Shown: one piece after another, positions 18,678-28,040 of the stretch
Layout of the letters: each line of letters begins with the position of its first letter
Position numbering within the stretch: the first letter of the stretch is position 1
NCBI GenBank assembly: GCA_021775555.1
Contig: JAJFHP010000073.1
Location: forward strand, 1-64,000
DNA from: Hyphomicrobiales bacterium
GTDB lineage: Bacteria; Pseudomonadota; Alphaproteobacteria; Rhizobiales; Methyloligellaceae
DNA length: 64,000 nucleotides
Direction: 5' to 3'
Notes under the pieces: generated by a model
Told to the model about the DNA's origin: nothing
What the model saw: the letters and a program-made list of their open reading frames with translations, nothing else
Databases searched by the model: none
Translations under genes and position numbers: made by a program

Positions 18678-19139
18678 TCACCACTTGTCGCTCACGCATT
18701 TCCCATCAAAAAGCTCCGCCAGCCGCCGCCGAGCTCCGGCGTCCGTGTCGGCAGGCACATTCTCCACGGTGAAAAAGCCCTGCTCGGCAATTTCCGCATT
18801 GGGTTGTGGTACCCGTGGCTGTTCCCATTCGCGCACGATGAAGAGGGCGATATGGTCACCGGGAAAATTATCTCCGTTGGAAAACAGCCCATGCAACAAG
18901 GGCTGTTCGTTCATAGAAACACCTGCTTCTTCCTCAAGTTCACGCGCAAGCGCAACGAGCAGCGTTTCATTGCGCTCAACCCCACCGCCGGGAAAATGCC
19001 ACCCCGGCCTGTAACCGTGCCTGACCAGAAGCACCTGCGACTCCTTGTTGATCACCACGCCCTGGGCCCCCAGCGTGAGACCCCGGGAAATCCGCCACCA
19101 GGTCCTGAGAGTTGAATTTATGAGTTTGGACATATCCAT
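18678..19139 (-). CDS. NUDIX hydrolase
   Basis: This 153-residue protein contains a complete NUDIX box (GGGVERNETLLVALARELEEE and then AGV), preceded by RPGWHFP. It is therefore a nucleoside-diphosphate-linked hydrolase of unknown substrate. Two ATGs (19139 and 19133) are usable starts. It stands alone, convergent with the transglutaminase gene and divergent from the phosphoesterase gene. Confidence 0.85.
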   Translation of the reverse strand: MDMSKLINSTLRTWWRISRGLTLGAQGVVINKESQVLLVRHGYRPGWHFPGGGVERNETLLVALARELEEEAGVSMNEQPLLHGLFSNGDNFPGDHIALFIVREWEQPRVPQPNAEIAEQGFFTVENVPADTDAGARRRLAELFDGKCVSDKW

Positions 19140-19224
19140 GTTCACCACTTCAATTCGTCCAGCTTGTAATGACTGCACTGCAAAGGATAAATGTGCGTTG
19201 GAAATCCCTTAACCTGGCAAGCCC

Positions 19225-20136
19225 ATGTTCACGCTCGCACATCTTTCCGACCCCCACCTGGCGCCCCTGCCGCAACCCACGGCACGCGAGCTGGCCGGCA
19301 AGCGCCTCCTCGGGTACCTCAATTGGCTGCGCTCCCGCAAGACCATCCATTCGCGTGACGTGCTCGACGCCATCGTTGCCGATATGCTGTCCCACGCTCC
19401 CGACCACATTGCGGTGGGGGGAGACCTCGTAAACATCTCGCTTCCAAAAGAATTCATTGCGGCACACGCATGGCTGGAGACCCTTGGCACGCCCGATCAG
19501 GTGAGCGTCGTACCCGGCAATCACGATGCTTATGTAAATGTAAAAATGCGTGACGGGCTTGGCCGCTGGAAGCCCTACATGCGCACTCATGCAGGACGCT
19601 CGAAAAAACTTGCCGCCGGCCCAAGTGGATTTCCCACCGTGCGCCGGTTCGGCGATATTGCTCTCATAGGATTATCGAGCGCGATGCCCACGCCGCCTTT
19701 CGCCGCCTGGGGAAGCCTTGATACGGGACAATTGGATGCACTCAAGCGCATCTTGAATAACCTTGGCGAAGAGGACCAATTCCGGATTGTGCTGATCCAT
19801 CACCCTCCACTGATCGGACTTACCAAGTGGCGGCGCGCCTTGCGCGAGGCCCCCCAATTGCAGGAAGTGCTGGTGTCCATGGGGGCGGAGCTGGTGCTTT
19901 ACGGGCACAACCACGACCACACCATGAATGTCTTACCCGGCAGATCGGGAAATCTGCATATTGTCGGTGTGCCGTCAGCTTCGTCATGCCAGGAGAAGCC
20001 AGGCCGCCTGGCACGCTACAACCTGTTCCGCATCTGGCATGAACATGGCCGCTGGCGTTGCGAAATGACCGGACGGGGCCTGCACACAGCCGAAGGGCAA
20101 GTCAGCGAAATTGAGCAACGGATGCTTATTGGATAA
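19225..20136 (+). CDS. Metallophosphoesterase, class III cyclic-nucleotide phosphodiesterase-like
   Basis: The 303-residue protein shows all the binuclear metal motifs in order: LSDPHLAP at the N-terminus, GGDLVN near residue 71, PGNHDAY near residue 98, a late IHHPPLI histidine and YGHNHDH. This order fits the calcineurin-like class III phosphodiesterase group (CpdA-like). The substrate is not determinable. Its last 11 bases overlap the convergent gene that follows. Confidence 0.9.
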   Translation: MFTLAHLSDPHLAPLPQPTARELAGKRLLGYLNWLRSRKTIHSRDVLDAIVADMLSHAPDHIAVGGDLVNISLPKEFIAAHAWLETLGTPDQVSVVPGNHDAYVNVKMRDGLGRWKPYMRTHAGRSKKLAAGPSGFPTVRRFGDIALIGLSSAMPTPPFAAWGSLDTGQLDALKRILNNLGEEDQFRIVLIHHPPLIGLTKWRRALREAPQLQEVLVSMGAELVLYGHNHDHTMNVLPGRSGNLHIVGVPSASSCQEKPGRLARYNLFRIWHEHGRWRCEMTGRGLHTAEGQVSEIEQRMLIG

Positions 20137-20674
20137 ATTTCCACCCCATTGCCAGCAAACCGGCAACGCCGGTGAGGATGCCGATAATGAAAGCAGAAAT
20201 GATAAGACCGGTACGGCCCTTGTGCTGGCGTCGTGCGGGCGCCCGTTCATATTCGAACCCGGATGTGTAGCGCTCCCGCGCCACGATCTCCCTGGCGACA
20301 AATTCAGTAATCCGGCCCGCCATAACACCCACATCTTCGGTCTCGACCATGACCTTTCGGCCGGTACCCTGATTGCGGATCATCCGGTAGATCTCACCCG
20401 AATTGTCCATGGAAACATAGGTCATGATGTCAATCCAGAGCCGCGCAGGCCGACTGGGCACCAATGCGAGGGCGAAGCGGTCATCCTCAAACGGAATGTC
20501 CTCAAACACATGCTCGATAGCCGCATGGAGCACTTCCAGGCGGGCCATTTCGGTGCTTCTGCGATCAACGGAATTATCGAGCTCTTCCGCCTCCTGAACC
20601 CGGGCCATATGAATGGCTTCGCGCAGCGATGTCGCCGTTGCCGGCTGGTCAAGCTTCTTGCCCGTTTTCTTCAT
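20126..20674 (-). CDS. Hypothetical protein with C-terminal membrane anchor
   Basis: This 182-residue protein of no recognised family has a helical, charged cytosolic part and a single hydrophobic segment near the C-terminus (about residues 157-177, LIISAFIIGILTGVAGLLAM). That makes it a likely tail-anchored inner-membrane protein. The central stretch with FALALVPSRPARLWIDIMTYV may be a small globular domain. It converges on the phosphoesterase gene, overlapping by 11 bases. Confidence 0.6.
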   Translation of the reverse strand: MKKTGKKLDQPATATSLREAIHMARVQEAEELDNSVDRRSTEMARLEVLHAAIEHVFEDIPFEDDRFALALVPSRPARLWIDIMTYVSMDNSGEIYRMIRNQGTGRKVMVETEDVGVMAGRITEFVAREIVARERYTSGFEYERAPARRQHKGRTGLIISAFIIGILTGVAGLLAMGWKFIQ

Positions 20675-20829
20675 ACTGGATGCGCCTATGCGATGATCCC
20701 ACGGCCTTCAGAGTAAGTGTAGCACTTTGGGCCGCCAGGCGGGAATAGTGTTGAGAATATTTGTCTATCTGGTGCCAGGACGTATTCTAAGTTTTCCAAA
20801 ACACCCGCTCCGGGTCTATCGAAACTGCG

Positions 20830-22152
20830 CTATTTCTGCGCCAGAACTACGCCATTTCGCGCATCGTCAAACCAGCGGTCAATGGCGGCCTCCACATTGG
20901 TTCTGAGTTTCGTCTTCCACGCATCCACAGTGGCCTCGAGCGCTTCACGGTTGGCGGCAATGAACTTGTCGCGGTTGAATTCTTCCTGTGCCTCGTTGAT
21001 GAAATAGTCCGCCGCAACACCGATCAGCACACCAGCTATGGCGCCGACAATCTGACCGCCAGCCGGCTGCACCACGGTACCGGCGACGGCACCTGACTCG
21101 GCCAGAGCCAACCGGGAGCCGAAGGCGGTCACGAAACGGCGTGAAAGCATGCCGAAACTTCGCGCCATAACCCGGTTCATGACAGGGCCCAGCACCAGGG
21201 CGCCTGCGGTACCGCTGCCTGCCGCAACACCAAGCCCGGCAATCCCGTCAAAGGCACGATCTTCCATGAGATAGACCGGCGCCTTCCATTTCTGCGCATC
21301 CCAATCCAGTTTTGCGTCTGTGAGTTTTCCATCCGCGGGGATATCAGCCAGGTGTCGCGTGTGCTGTGCGAGAAATAGCTGCAATCGCATATCTCCATTG
21401 GCAATCACCCGGCGGTAATTCTCATGTCCCCGGCGGACCAGCGTTTCGAGCCCTTGAGTGATTTTCTGGTCGCGCACCTCGGGCTTGAGAACCTGGTCTT
21501 TATAGTGGCGCATGAAATAATCCTTGAGGTCGCGCTCCACAGCCTCGCTCAAACTTTCATACTCGCCGGTCTGCACGAAACGGTTGGCGGCCGAGGTGAG
21601 GGTTTCCTTAAGCACGATATAGGAGCGCTTCCACTCAAAGAACCAGTCGGCATAGGCCTCCAGCACCTGTTCCTTGTCGGCGAAGGCTTGCTCGAAAACA
21701 CGGTCGATATCGGCCCCCGCTGCCTGCTTGATATGATCGCGCTCGTCATCAAGCATCCCTATGGTTTCATTGACGAATAAGTCAGTTTGTGTTTTCGCGG
21801 CGGTGACCCGGCGCAGTTTGCCTTCTACATCGCGCACCACGAGATCAACCGCATCTTCAGGAACTGATGATTTGACAAAAATATCGAAGATGCTTTTGTC
21901 AGGGTGTGCCGCCACCGAATAATCCTGGTGGCGCTGCCAGGAGCGCCAGAATGTAGAACCAAGTGACGCCAGGCCATAGGCGGCTAGCAGCAATGCGATC
22001 GAAATTCCGACGGGACGAAGGAACGCGCCCACCGGACCATATTTGCGCACTTTCACGTGGACGGTTTTGTTGCCCCGCGCAGGTAACTGCTCATGGGCGA
22101 CCGCAATGCCACCAGTCACGGATTTGGCTATTTTCCTGCTTTTCGCGGTCAT
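20830..22152 (-). CDS. Hypothetical membrane protein with glycine-rich hydrophobic segments
   Basis: The 440-residue protein has one clear transmembrane segment near residues 43-65. A long charged helical region follows, then two glycine/alanine-rich hydrophobic stretches (about 292-320 and 350-385) that could pair as glycine-zipper hairpins. I chose the ATG at 22152 because GAGGTGAC is correctly spaced before it. No family is recognised. It could be an envelope protein that inserts or oligomerises through the glycine-rich segments; this is inference only. Confidence 0.6.
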   Translation of the reverse strand: MTAKSRKIAKSVTGGIAVAHEQLPARGNKTVHVKVRKYGPVGAFLRPVGISIALLLAAYGLASLGSTFWRSWQRHQDYSVAAHPDKSIFDIFVKSSVPEDAVDLVVRDVEGKLRRVTAAKTQTDLFVNETIGMLDDERDHIKQAAGADIDRVFEQAFADKEQVLEAYADWFFEWKRSYIVLKETLTSAANRFVQTGEYESLSEAVERDLKDYFMRHYKDQVLKPEVRDQKITQGLETLVRRGHENYRRVIANGDMRLQLFLAQHTRHLADIPADGKLTDAKLDWDAQKWKAPVYLMEDRAFDGIAGLGVAAGSGTAGALVLGPVMNRVMARSFGMLSRRFVTAFGSRLALAESGAVAGTVVQPAGGQIVGAIAGVLIGVAADYFINEAQEEFNRDKFIAANREALEATVDAWKTKLRTNVEAAIDRWFDDARNGVVLAQK

Positions 22153-22266
22153 GTCACCTCGAAATTCCTGCCACAAATCATATGGCTACAGCATAAGCAT
22201 AACACAAGCATCCGGCCCGTATTTTGGCACAAATCCTTAATTTTCTCAGTCAGTTAATTGGACAGG

Positions 22267-22551
22267 CTACAGCTTGACCATTTCCCGCCTGTTACGGCTT
22301 TTGAGCAGGGGGTCGATGCTGGCGCGAAACGATGCATAGTGATCATACTGGCCATGGGCCTCGATGGCAGCCTGGTCATCATACAATTCATACAGGAAAA
22401 ACTTGTGCGGATCATCCGGGTCCGAACAGACATCGAAATGGCGGCAGCCGGGTTCTTTATCGAGCGCATTTCGGGCCTGGGTCTGGAGCACCTCGCGCAC
22501 TTCGTCCCCCTTCCCCGGCAAAGATTCAAAATCAACGATGATGGCGAGCAT
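22267..22551 (-). CDS. Antibiotic biosynthesis monooxygenase-type (ABM) small protein
   Basis: This 94-residue protein has the ABM ferredoxin-like fold pattern: an N-terminal LAIIVDFESLPGKGDEVREVL and a central EPGCRHFDVCSDPDDPHKFFLYELYDD. FRASIDPLL follows. Such proteins are cofactor-free quinol monooxygenases or small stress-related enzymes. A GAGGAG site six bases upstream supports the ATG at 22551 rather than the ATG at 22557. It stands alone, divergent from the dehydratase gene. Confidence 0.82.
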   Translation of the reverse strand: MLAIIVDFESLPGKGDEVREVLQTQARNALDKEPGCRHFDVCSDPDDPHKFFLYELYDDQAAIEAHGQYDHYASFRASIDPLLKSRNRREMVKL

Positions 22552-22674
22552 GAACATCTCCTCAATTTAATAACTGCCCCGTTGTGAAATTTGTCATTAC
22601 GGCATTGGGCATCAGCAGACCAGCACGCTATCATGACACAACCTGACGAGACCAATCCCTGAAAGGCGAAACAC

Positions 22675-24387
22675 ATGGCCCAGAAGAAGGCCTCGAAAAA
22701 CGGAGGGCTTTACGACAAGCTCACGGCATACGGTGATACTGAATTCTCCAAATATCTCAGGACCGTGTTTCTGAAATCCATGGGCTATACCGACGATGCC
22801 CTGGAGAGACCTATCATCGGAATTGCCAACACTTTTTCCGCATACAATTCTTGTCATGCCACTGTGCCGACGCTTGTGGAAGCGATCAAGCGTGGTGTCA
22901 TGCTGGCGGGTGGATTGCCATTCGAGTTCCCTGTCATCTCCCTGCACGAGTCCTTCTCCTACCCGACCTCGATGTATTTACGGAACCTGATGTCTATCGA
23001 CACCGAAGAAATGATCCGCGCGCAACCGATGGACGCGGTAGTGCTCATCGGCGGTTGTGACAAGACTGTACCCGCTCTCCTCATGGGTGCTGCTAGCGCA
23101 GGCACGCCAGCCATACTTGAGGTAACCGGCCCGATGCTGACCGGCTCATATCAAGGGCAGCGTGTCGGTGCCTGCACCGACTGCCGTAATTTCTGGGGTA
23201 AATTCCGTGCTGGAGAAATTCAGGAAGAACAATTGCCTGAAATCACCGACCAGCTCGGCCCCACACCAGGCACCTGCATGGTCATGGGAACGGCCAGCAC
23301 CATGGCGCTCATGACCGAAGCGCTCGGCGTAATGCTACCAGGTGGCGGAACTATTCCCGCGGTCCAGTCGCAGCGCCTGCGTCACGCCGAGCAAACGGGG
23401 ACACAAGCAGTCGCCATGGCAGGCTCGGGGCTCACACTGGATAAAATTATCACTCCCGAAGCGGTTGAAAACGCTATCCGCGTCCTTCTCGCCATCGGCG
23501 GGTCGACCAACGGGCTCATCCACATCACCGCCATGGCAGGGCGGCTTGGCATCGAGGTTTCGCTGGATCGGGTGGATCAGCTGGCGCGCGAAACACCGGT
23601 GATCGTGGACCTGAAACCTTCAGGCGAACATTACATGCAGGAACTGCACGAGGCGGGCGGGTTTGCGACCATCATGCGGATCCTCGCGCCCCTGCTCGAC
23701 CTGGAGCAAAAGACCGTAACGGGCAAAAGCCTTCGACAGCATCTCGATACCGCGACCGAGTGGCCACAAACGGTCGTGCGCCCGTTGGACAATCCACTTT
23801 CACCCGAAGGAGGCCTGTCAGTGCTGAGGGGAAATCTGGCCCCCGGTGGTGCCGTCATCAAGCAAAGCGCTGCATCTGATGCGTTGCGCACACATACTGG
23901 ACGCGCAATCGTATTTGAATCGGTTGAAGACTTGGCAGCACGCATTGATGATCCTGATCTCGATGTCAACAAGGACGATATCCTGGTGATGCGCAACGCC
24001 GGGCCCATCGGTGCACCGGGAATGCCGGAAGCGGGTTATTTGCCCATTCCAAAGAAACTGGCGCAGGCCGGCGTCAAGGATATGGTGCGGATTTCAGATG
24101 CGAGGATGAGCGGAACGGCATTCGGCTCGATCGTCCTACATGTCACCCCGGAAGCCGCCATCGGCGGGCCGCTCTCCCTAATCGAGACGGGCGATATCAT
24201 TACCCTCGATATCCCGGGCAGAAGCCTCAATGTTGAGCTGAGCGATGAAACGCTCAAGGAGCGGGCAAATATACGGGATCATAAACCTCGCCGGACCGCC
24301 CCGAGCCGGGGCTATGCCAAACTTTTTGATGAGTCAATCCTGCAAGCTGACAAGGGCTGCGATTTTGATTTTCTTGTGAAAAAATAA
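22675..24387 (+). CDS. IlvD/Edd family dehydratase, pentonate dehydratase-like
   Basis: The 570-residue iron-sulfur dehydratase has the three expected cluster cysteines: NSCHATVP near residue 61, GGCDKTVPA near 129 and GACTDCRNFW near 164. SDARMSGTAFG near the C-terminus is the substrate-site signature. The N-terminus and GKFRAGEI-type spacing resemble sugar-acid (arabonate-type) dehydratases rather than branched-chain IlvD. It stands alone with no sugar catabolic genes nearby, so the substrate remains open. A related dihydroxy-acid dehydratase role is possible. Confidence 0.85.
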   Translation: MAQKKASKNGGLYDKLTAYGDTEFSKYLRTVFLKSMGYTDDALERPIIGIANTFSAYNSCHATVPTLVEAIKRGVMLAGGLPFEFPVISLHESFSYPTSMYLRNLMSIDTEEMIRAQPMDAVVLIGGCDKTVPALLMGAASAGTPAILEVTGPMLTGSYQGQRVGACTDCRNFWGKFRAGEIQEEQLPEITDQLGPTPGTCMVMGTASTMALMTEALGVMLPGGGTIPAVQSQRLRHAEQTGTQAVAMAGSGLTLDKIITPEAVENAIRVLLAIGGSTNGLIHITAMAGRLGIEVSLDRVDQLARETPVIVDLKPSGEHYMQELHEAGGFATIMRILAPLLDLEQKTVTGKSLRQHLDTATEWPQTVVRPLDNPLSPEGGLSVLRGNLAPGGAVIKQSAASDALRTHTGRAIVFESVEDLAARIDDPDLDVNKDDILVMRNAGPIGAPGMPEAGYLPIPKKLAQAGVKDMVRISDARMSGTAFGSIVLHVTPEAAIGGPLSLIETGDIITLDIPGRSLNVELSDETLKERANIRDHKPRRTAPSRGYAKLFDESILQADKGCDFDFLVKK

Positions 24388-24400
24388 TTGAATCCAGAGG

Positions 24401-24451
24401 GTTAACTATACCTGTTGTTGAAAGGGGTTAACTATACCTGTTGTTGAAAGG
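24401..24451. repeat. 26-bp tandem duplication after the dehydratase gene
   Basis: The unit GTTAACTATACCTGTTGTTG plus AAAGGG occurs twice back to back; the second copy lacks only the last G. It begins 13 bases after the dehydratase stop and contains the palindrome GTTAAC. It is too short to be an array and looks like a recent slippage duplication. Confidence 0.8.
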
Positions 24452-24554
24452 CCACAGGCGGGAACAAAATATTGTGAGTTGGCTTCCTGAATATGGTCCT
24501 CATGCGAAGTAAAATGTAAAATTCCCTCTCGTAATTTCTCAGGGGGCAACTGTG

Positions 24555-24866
24555 ATGCGCGCGATACGTGTTGGGTTCTTGTTATTGGCGGGTTCGATCT
24601 CCGTGGGTTCGGTGATGATGCCTGAACCGGCGGAGGCCAAGTGCAGGTGGTTCAAATACACTCATAATGGCACCGACTTCTTTTACTCTGATGGCGCGGC
24701 CGGAACGGCGGAATGGAAGGTCAAAAGCGCGATTACCCAGTGGACGGCGGCAAAAGGGATCAAGCGATACAAGATCCGCATGTCGAAGACGAAATGCGGT
24801 GACTGGTTCATCAAATATGCATTGCCGCACAAACACTGCATTGCAAAAGGCCGGGTTTGCTATTGA
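24555..24866 (+). CDS. Small secreted four-cysteine protein, copy 1
   Basis: The 103-residue product has a signal peptide (residues 1-29, ending PAEA) and then a mature domain of about 75 residues. That domain has four cysteines: AKC, KTKCG, KHC and RVCY at the end. It also shows HNGTDFFY, a central tryptophan region and LPH. A GGGGG-type ribosome site fits the ATG at 24555. A closely similar gene follows 49 bases downstream. The family is not recognised; exported and disulfide-bonded is my inference. Confidence 0.72.
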   Translation: MRAIRVGFLLLAGSISVGSVMMPEPAEAKCRWFKYTHNGTDFFYSDGAAGTAEWKVKSAITQWTAAKGIKRYKIRMSKTKCGDWFIKYALPHKHCIAKGRVCY

Positions 24867-24915
24867 GCATCACCTGCCAGAAGCGGCCTGGGATATGTTC
24901 TAGGGAGGCACTGCC

Positions 24916-25227
24916 ATGCGCAGTTTTCTTATCTTATCAGCCGTCTCATTGACGGTTTTCCTTGTGCTTGCCATTGCAACATCCGAGCGCGCTGAAGCCC
25001 GGTGCAAAATGTTCAACGCGAGCCATAACGGCACCGACATGTTTTATGACAGCGGCACAGAGGGTACCGTTAAAAACAAGCTTCTGTGGTATGTCGAACA
25101 ATGGCAGCAGGAGAACGGCATCAAGCGCGTACGCATTGGCAAGATGCGTATCAAATGTGGCGGATGGTTCGTCAAATACATGCTTCCACACAGGAATTGC
25201 AAAGCGAAGGCGCGGGTCTGCTACTAG
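24916..25227 (+). CDS. Small secreted four-cysteine protein, copy 2
   Basis: This 103-residue paralogue of the preceding gene has a signal peptide ending near ERAEA. The same cysteine framework follows: ARC, RIKCG, HRNC and RVCY. It shares HNGTDMFY, GIKR, GGWFVKY and LPH with copy 1. A tandem duplication is clear. AGGGAGG before the ATG is a good ribosome site. The two genes are probably cotranscribed. Function is unknown. Confidence 0.72.
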   Translation: MRSFLILSAVSLTVFLVLAIATSERAEARCKMFNASHNGTDMFYDSGTEGTVKNKLLWYVEQWQQENGIKRVRIGKMRIKCGGWFVKYMLPHRNCKAKARVCY

Positions 25228-25397
25228 GTCCTGCTTGCCCAAACTGCAATCGGCACGCCCCCCTGCCTAGCCCGCACATGCCGATCATGCCTGATCAATC
25301 CAGCGTATGACGTGCCCGGGTGAGCTGACTATCTCCTCCCATTTTTTCGAAATATTTAGATTTCCCACCTAAAGTACGGTCCCTAGGAGCAGGTTAA

Positions 25398-27797
25398 TTG
25401 AGCTCTTTTACGAGCGGCTCAACCTCCGGGGCAAATATGATCGAAAATTCTATATATTTGATGACGGTCATAGACCTCGCAGTCATCGGGGCTTTTGCCT
25501 GTGCTTTCTGGGTTTTTCAAAAACATAAAAAAATATTGTTTGCGAAGAAAATGCGCTCCGGCTTGTTCCTGATCTCACTCGGGATGGGAAGCATCAGTCT
25601 CTACTATCTCATCGATCTCATCTGCATGTTTGTGCTGCCGTATTTCATGCCGATGCAGGATTCCATGCACCTTATGAAGCAGCTCCATATCAGTTTCGAG
25701 TGGTTCATTCTGCCGGTCGGACTTATTTTTATAGTCAGCGGATTTTGTCGAGGTGTATTGCAGGCTTCCAGCGTAACGGAAAGGCTCAGGGAGAATGAGG
25801 GACACTCCCAGCAAATGGGTCAGGAAGCCATAGCTGCGCTGTCAAAACTGAACCAGAGCGAAGCTGAACTCACAGACCAGAATAAACGTTTCCATGCTGC
25901 GCTGGAAAATATGTCCCAGGGCCTGTGCATGTTTGACAGCGATCAACGCCTCATTGTGTGTAACGAGCTCTATGCCTCGATGTACGGCCTCTCAAACGAC
26001 CTGGTTGAACCCGGCACGACATTCCGCCAGATTCTGGAACACAGGGTCAGGCACAAAATTTTCGTGGGGGATGACTCCGGGAAATATATCGAGGAACGAC
26101 TAGCAGCCGTCTCTGAAGACGAAGCTTCCAAGAAAATTCAGCTCCTTTCAGATGGACGTGTCTTCGTTATCGCACACAAACCACTGACGGATGGTGGCTG
26201 GGTCGCGACACATGAAGATATTTCGGAACTGGCAAAAGCCGAAACCATGAATCAAAGATTGGCGAGCATTGTCGAACACGCGATCAACGAGATCTATGTG
26301 TTCGATGCCGATAGTCTCAAGTTTATTCAGGTCAATGCCAGCGCCTGTGAGAACCTTGGATATTCCAAGAATGAGTTGTGCCAGCTTACGCCTCTGGATC
26401 TCAAACCCGAGTTCACGCGCAAGACTTTCGAGGATTGTATCGCGCCTCTGCGTACTGGCGAGAAGTCCCACATCCAGATCAACACCGTCCATCGCAGGAA
26501 AGATGGCTCACTGTATGATGTAAAGATAACATTGCAGCAGATACGGTCTCAAAATCAGCAGGTGTTCACTGCCATCATCGAAGACGTCACCGATCGCAAG
26601 GCGGTCGAACATGAACTCAAACAGAGCGAAGAATTGTTCTCGAAGGCGTTCATGTCGAACCCGGTTCCCTTCTCAATTTCCGGTCCTGATGGCGCCATCT
26701 ACGATTTGAACGAAGCGTGGCTGACGACCATGGGTTACACCCGCGAGGAGGCCATAGGAAATTCGTCTCTGAAACTCGGTGTGTGGGCTGACCCGAAACA
26801 GCGCGCACGCTTTGTTGAACTGCTCCAGGAAAGGGGCAGTGTCAACGAATACGAGACTAAATACCGCACCAAGAGTGGTGAACTGCGCGACATGATGGTG
26901 TCTGGCGAACGGGTTATGGTTCGGGGTGAACCGCGCCTGTTCAATATTTCCCACGATGTCACGGAGCGCAAGGCGACAGAACGTCAACTGCTGGAAGACC
27001 GGGACATGCTCCAGGAACTTGTCAACGAGGCAACGGTGGATTTGAAGACTAAGGCGCAGGAACTCGAATGCGCCCTGGCCAAGGAAAAGGAACTCAACGA
27101 ATTGCAACGCCAGTTCGTTTCCATGGCGAGCCATGAATTCCGTACCCCGCTGGCAATCATAGATTCGACCGCGCAGCGCCTTAGAAAGAGTGCCGACCAA
27201 TTGTCTTCAGAAGACGTGTTGAAGCGTGTCGACAAGATCAGGGACGCGGTTGTGCGAATGACGCGGTTGATGGAAAGTACGTTGACAGCAGCTCGCCTGG
27301 ATGAGGGTAAAGTCGCCGTCCATATGCAATCCTGCGATGTCGGTCAGGTTATCACTGACGTTTGCCAGCGCCTTCAGGAAATTACCAGAAACCATGTCAT
27401 TTCGATTGAGTTGAACGGCCTGCCCGGGACAATCATGGCCGACGACAGCGCGCTGGATCAAATCCTCTCAAATCTGCTCTCGAACGCCACCAAATATTCA
27501 CCCGATGCGCCCGATATCCAGGTGAAGGCTTTTGGCGAGAATGACCATGTAGTCATTCAGGTGCAAGACAACGGGCTCGGCATCGATGATGAAGACCTGC
27601 CGAACATGTTCGAGCGCTTTTTCAGAGCCAAGACCTCAACCGGCATAGTCGGCACCGGCATCGGTCTCAACCTGGTGAAGACCCTGGTCGAGATGCATGG
27701 CGGTACGGTGTCGATCGAAAGCAAGAAAGACAAAGGCAGTACCTTCACTGTACGCCTCCCCGTCGATGGCCCGTCTCCAAGTGAGAAGGCCGCCTGA
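25398..27797 (+). CDS. Multi-PAS sensor histidine kinase
   Basis: The 799-residue membrane kinase has three N-terminal hydrophobic segments (about residues 20-36, 50-76 and 96-118). Three PAS domains follow (about 165-280, 290-405 and 410-530), then a HisKA domain with the phospho-acceptor His579 in MASHEFRTPLA. The ATPase domain shows SNLLSNATKYS, DNGLGI and GTGIGLNLV. No receiver domain or adjacent response regulator is present, so it is an orphan kinase. The start is a TTG at 25398 after AGGAGCAGG; an ATG at 25437 is an alternative. The ligand is unknown. Confidence 0.88.
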   Translation: MSSFTSGSTSGANMIENSIYLMTVIDLAVIGAFACAFWVFQKHKKILFAKKMRSGLFLISLGMGSISLYYLIDLICMFVLPYFMPMQDSMHLMKQLHISFEWFILPVGLIFIVSGFCRGVLQASSVTERLRENEGHSQQMGQEAIAALSKLNQSEAELTDQNKRFHAALENMSQGLCMFDSDQRLIVCNELYASMYGLSNDLVEPGTTFRQILEHRVRHKIFVGDDSGKYIEERLAAVSEDEASKKIQLLSDGRVFVIAHKPLTDGGWVATHEDISELAKAETMNQRLASIVEHAINEIYVFDADSLKFIQVNASACENLGYSKNELCQLTPLDLKPEFTRKTFEDCIAPLRTGEKSHIQINTVHRRKDGSLYDVKITLQQIRSQNQQVFTAIIEDVTDRKAVEHELKQSEELFSKAFMSNPVPFSISGPDGAIYDLNEAWLTTMGYTREEAIGNSSLKLGVWADPKQRARFVELLQERGSVNEYETKYRTKSGELRDMMVSGERVMVRGEPRLFNISHDVTERKATERQLLEDRDMLQELVNEATVDLKTKAQELECALAKEKELNELQRQFVSMASHEFRTPLAIIDSTAQRLRKSADQLSSEDVLKRVDKIRDAVVRMTRLMESTLTAARLDEGKVAVHMQSCDVGQVITDVCQRLQEITRNHVISIELNGLPGTIMADDSALDQILSNLLSNATKYSPDAPDIQVKAFGENDHVVIQVQDNGLGIDDEDLPNMFERFFRAKTSTGIVGTGIGLNLVKTLVEMHGGTVSIESKKDKGSTFTVRLPVDGPSPSEKAA

Positions 27798-27863
27798 GAC
27801 AGTCAGCATCACTCGTCCCGTTTGAATGGATCGGGGCACCCATCATGAATTCAATGAAAGACT

Positions 27864-27940
27864 TGGTAGCGGAGGAGGGACTCGAACCCCCGACACGCGG
27901 ATTATGATTCCGCTGCTCTAACCAGCTGAGCTACTCCGCT
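27864..27940 (-). tRNA. tRNA-Met (CAU), elongator type
   Basis: The minus strand folds into a cloverleaf of 77 nt. It has acceptor stem AGCGGAG/CTCCGCT, D arm GCTC/GAGC, anticodon stem GCGGA/TCCGC with loop ATCATAA, TTCGAGT in the T loop and an encoded CCA end. The anticodon is CAU. The sequence matches the usual alphaproteobacterial elongator tRNA-Met; a lysidine-modified tRNA-Ile2 is the only alternative. Confidence 0.93.
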
Positions 27941-28040
27941 AAACCAGACCTGGCCGCATCGCGGCCAGAGCGATATAAGGAGCGGTTTTCGCTCCTGTCA
28001 AGAATGCAAGAAAATGCCGGGTTAATCCCTGTGCCGCACC

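Noticed and set aside
24401-24451. A CRISPR-like array
   Set aside because: Only two tandem units without spacers; it is a duplication, not an array.
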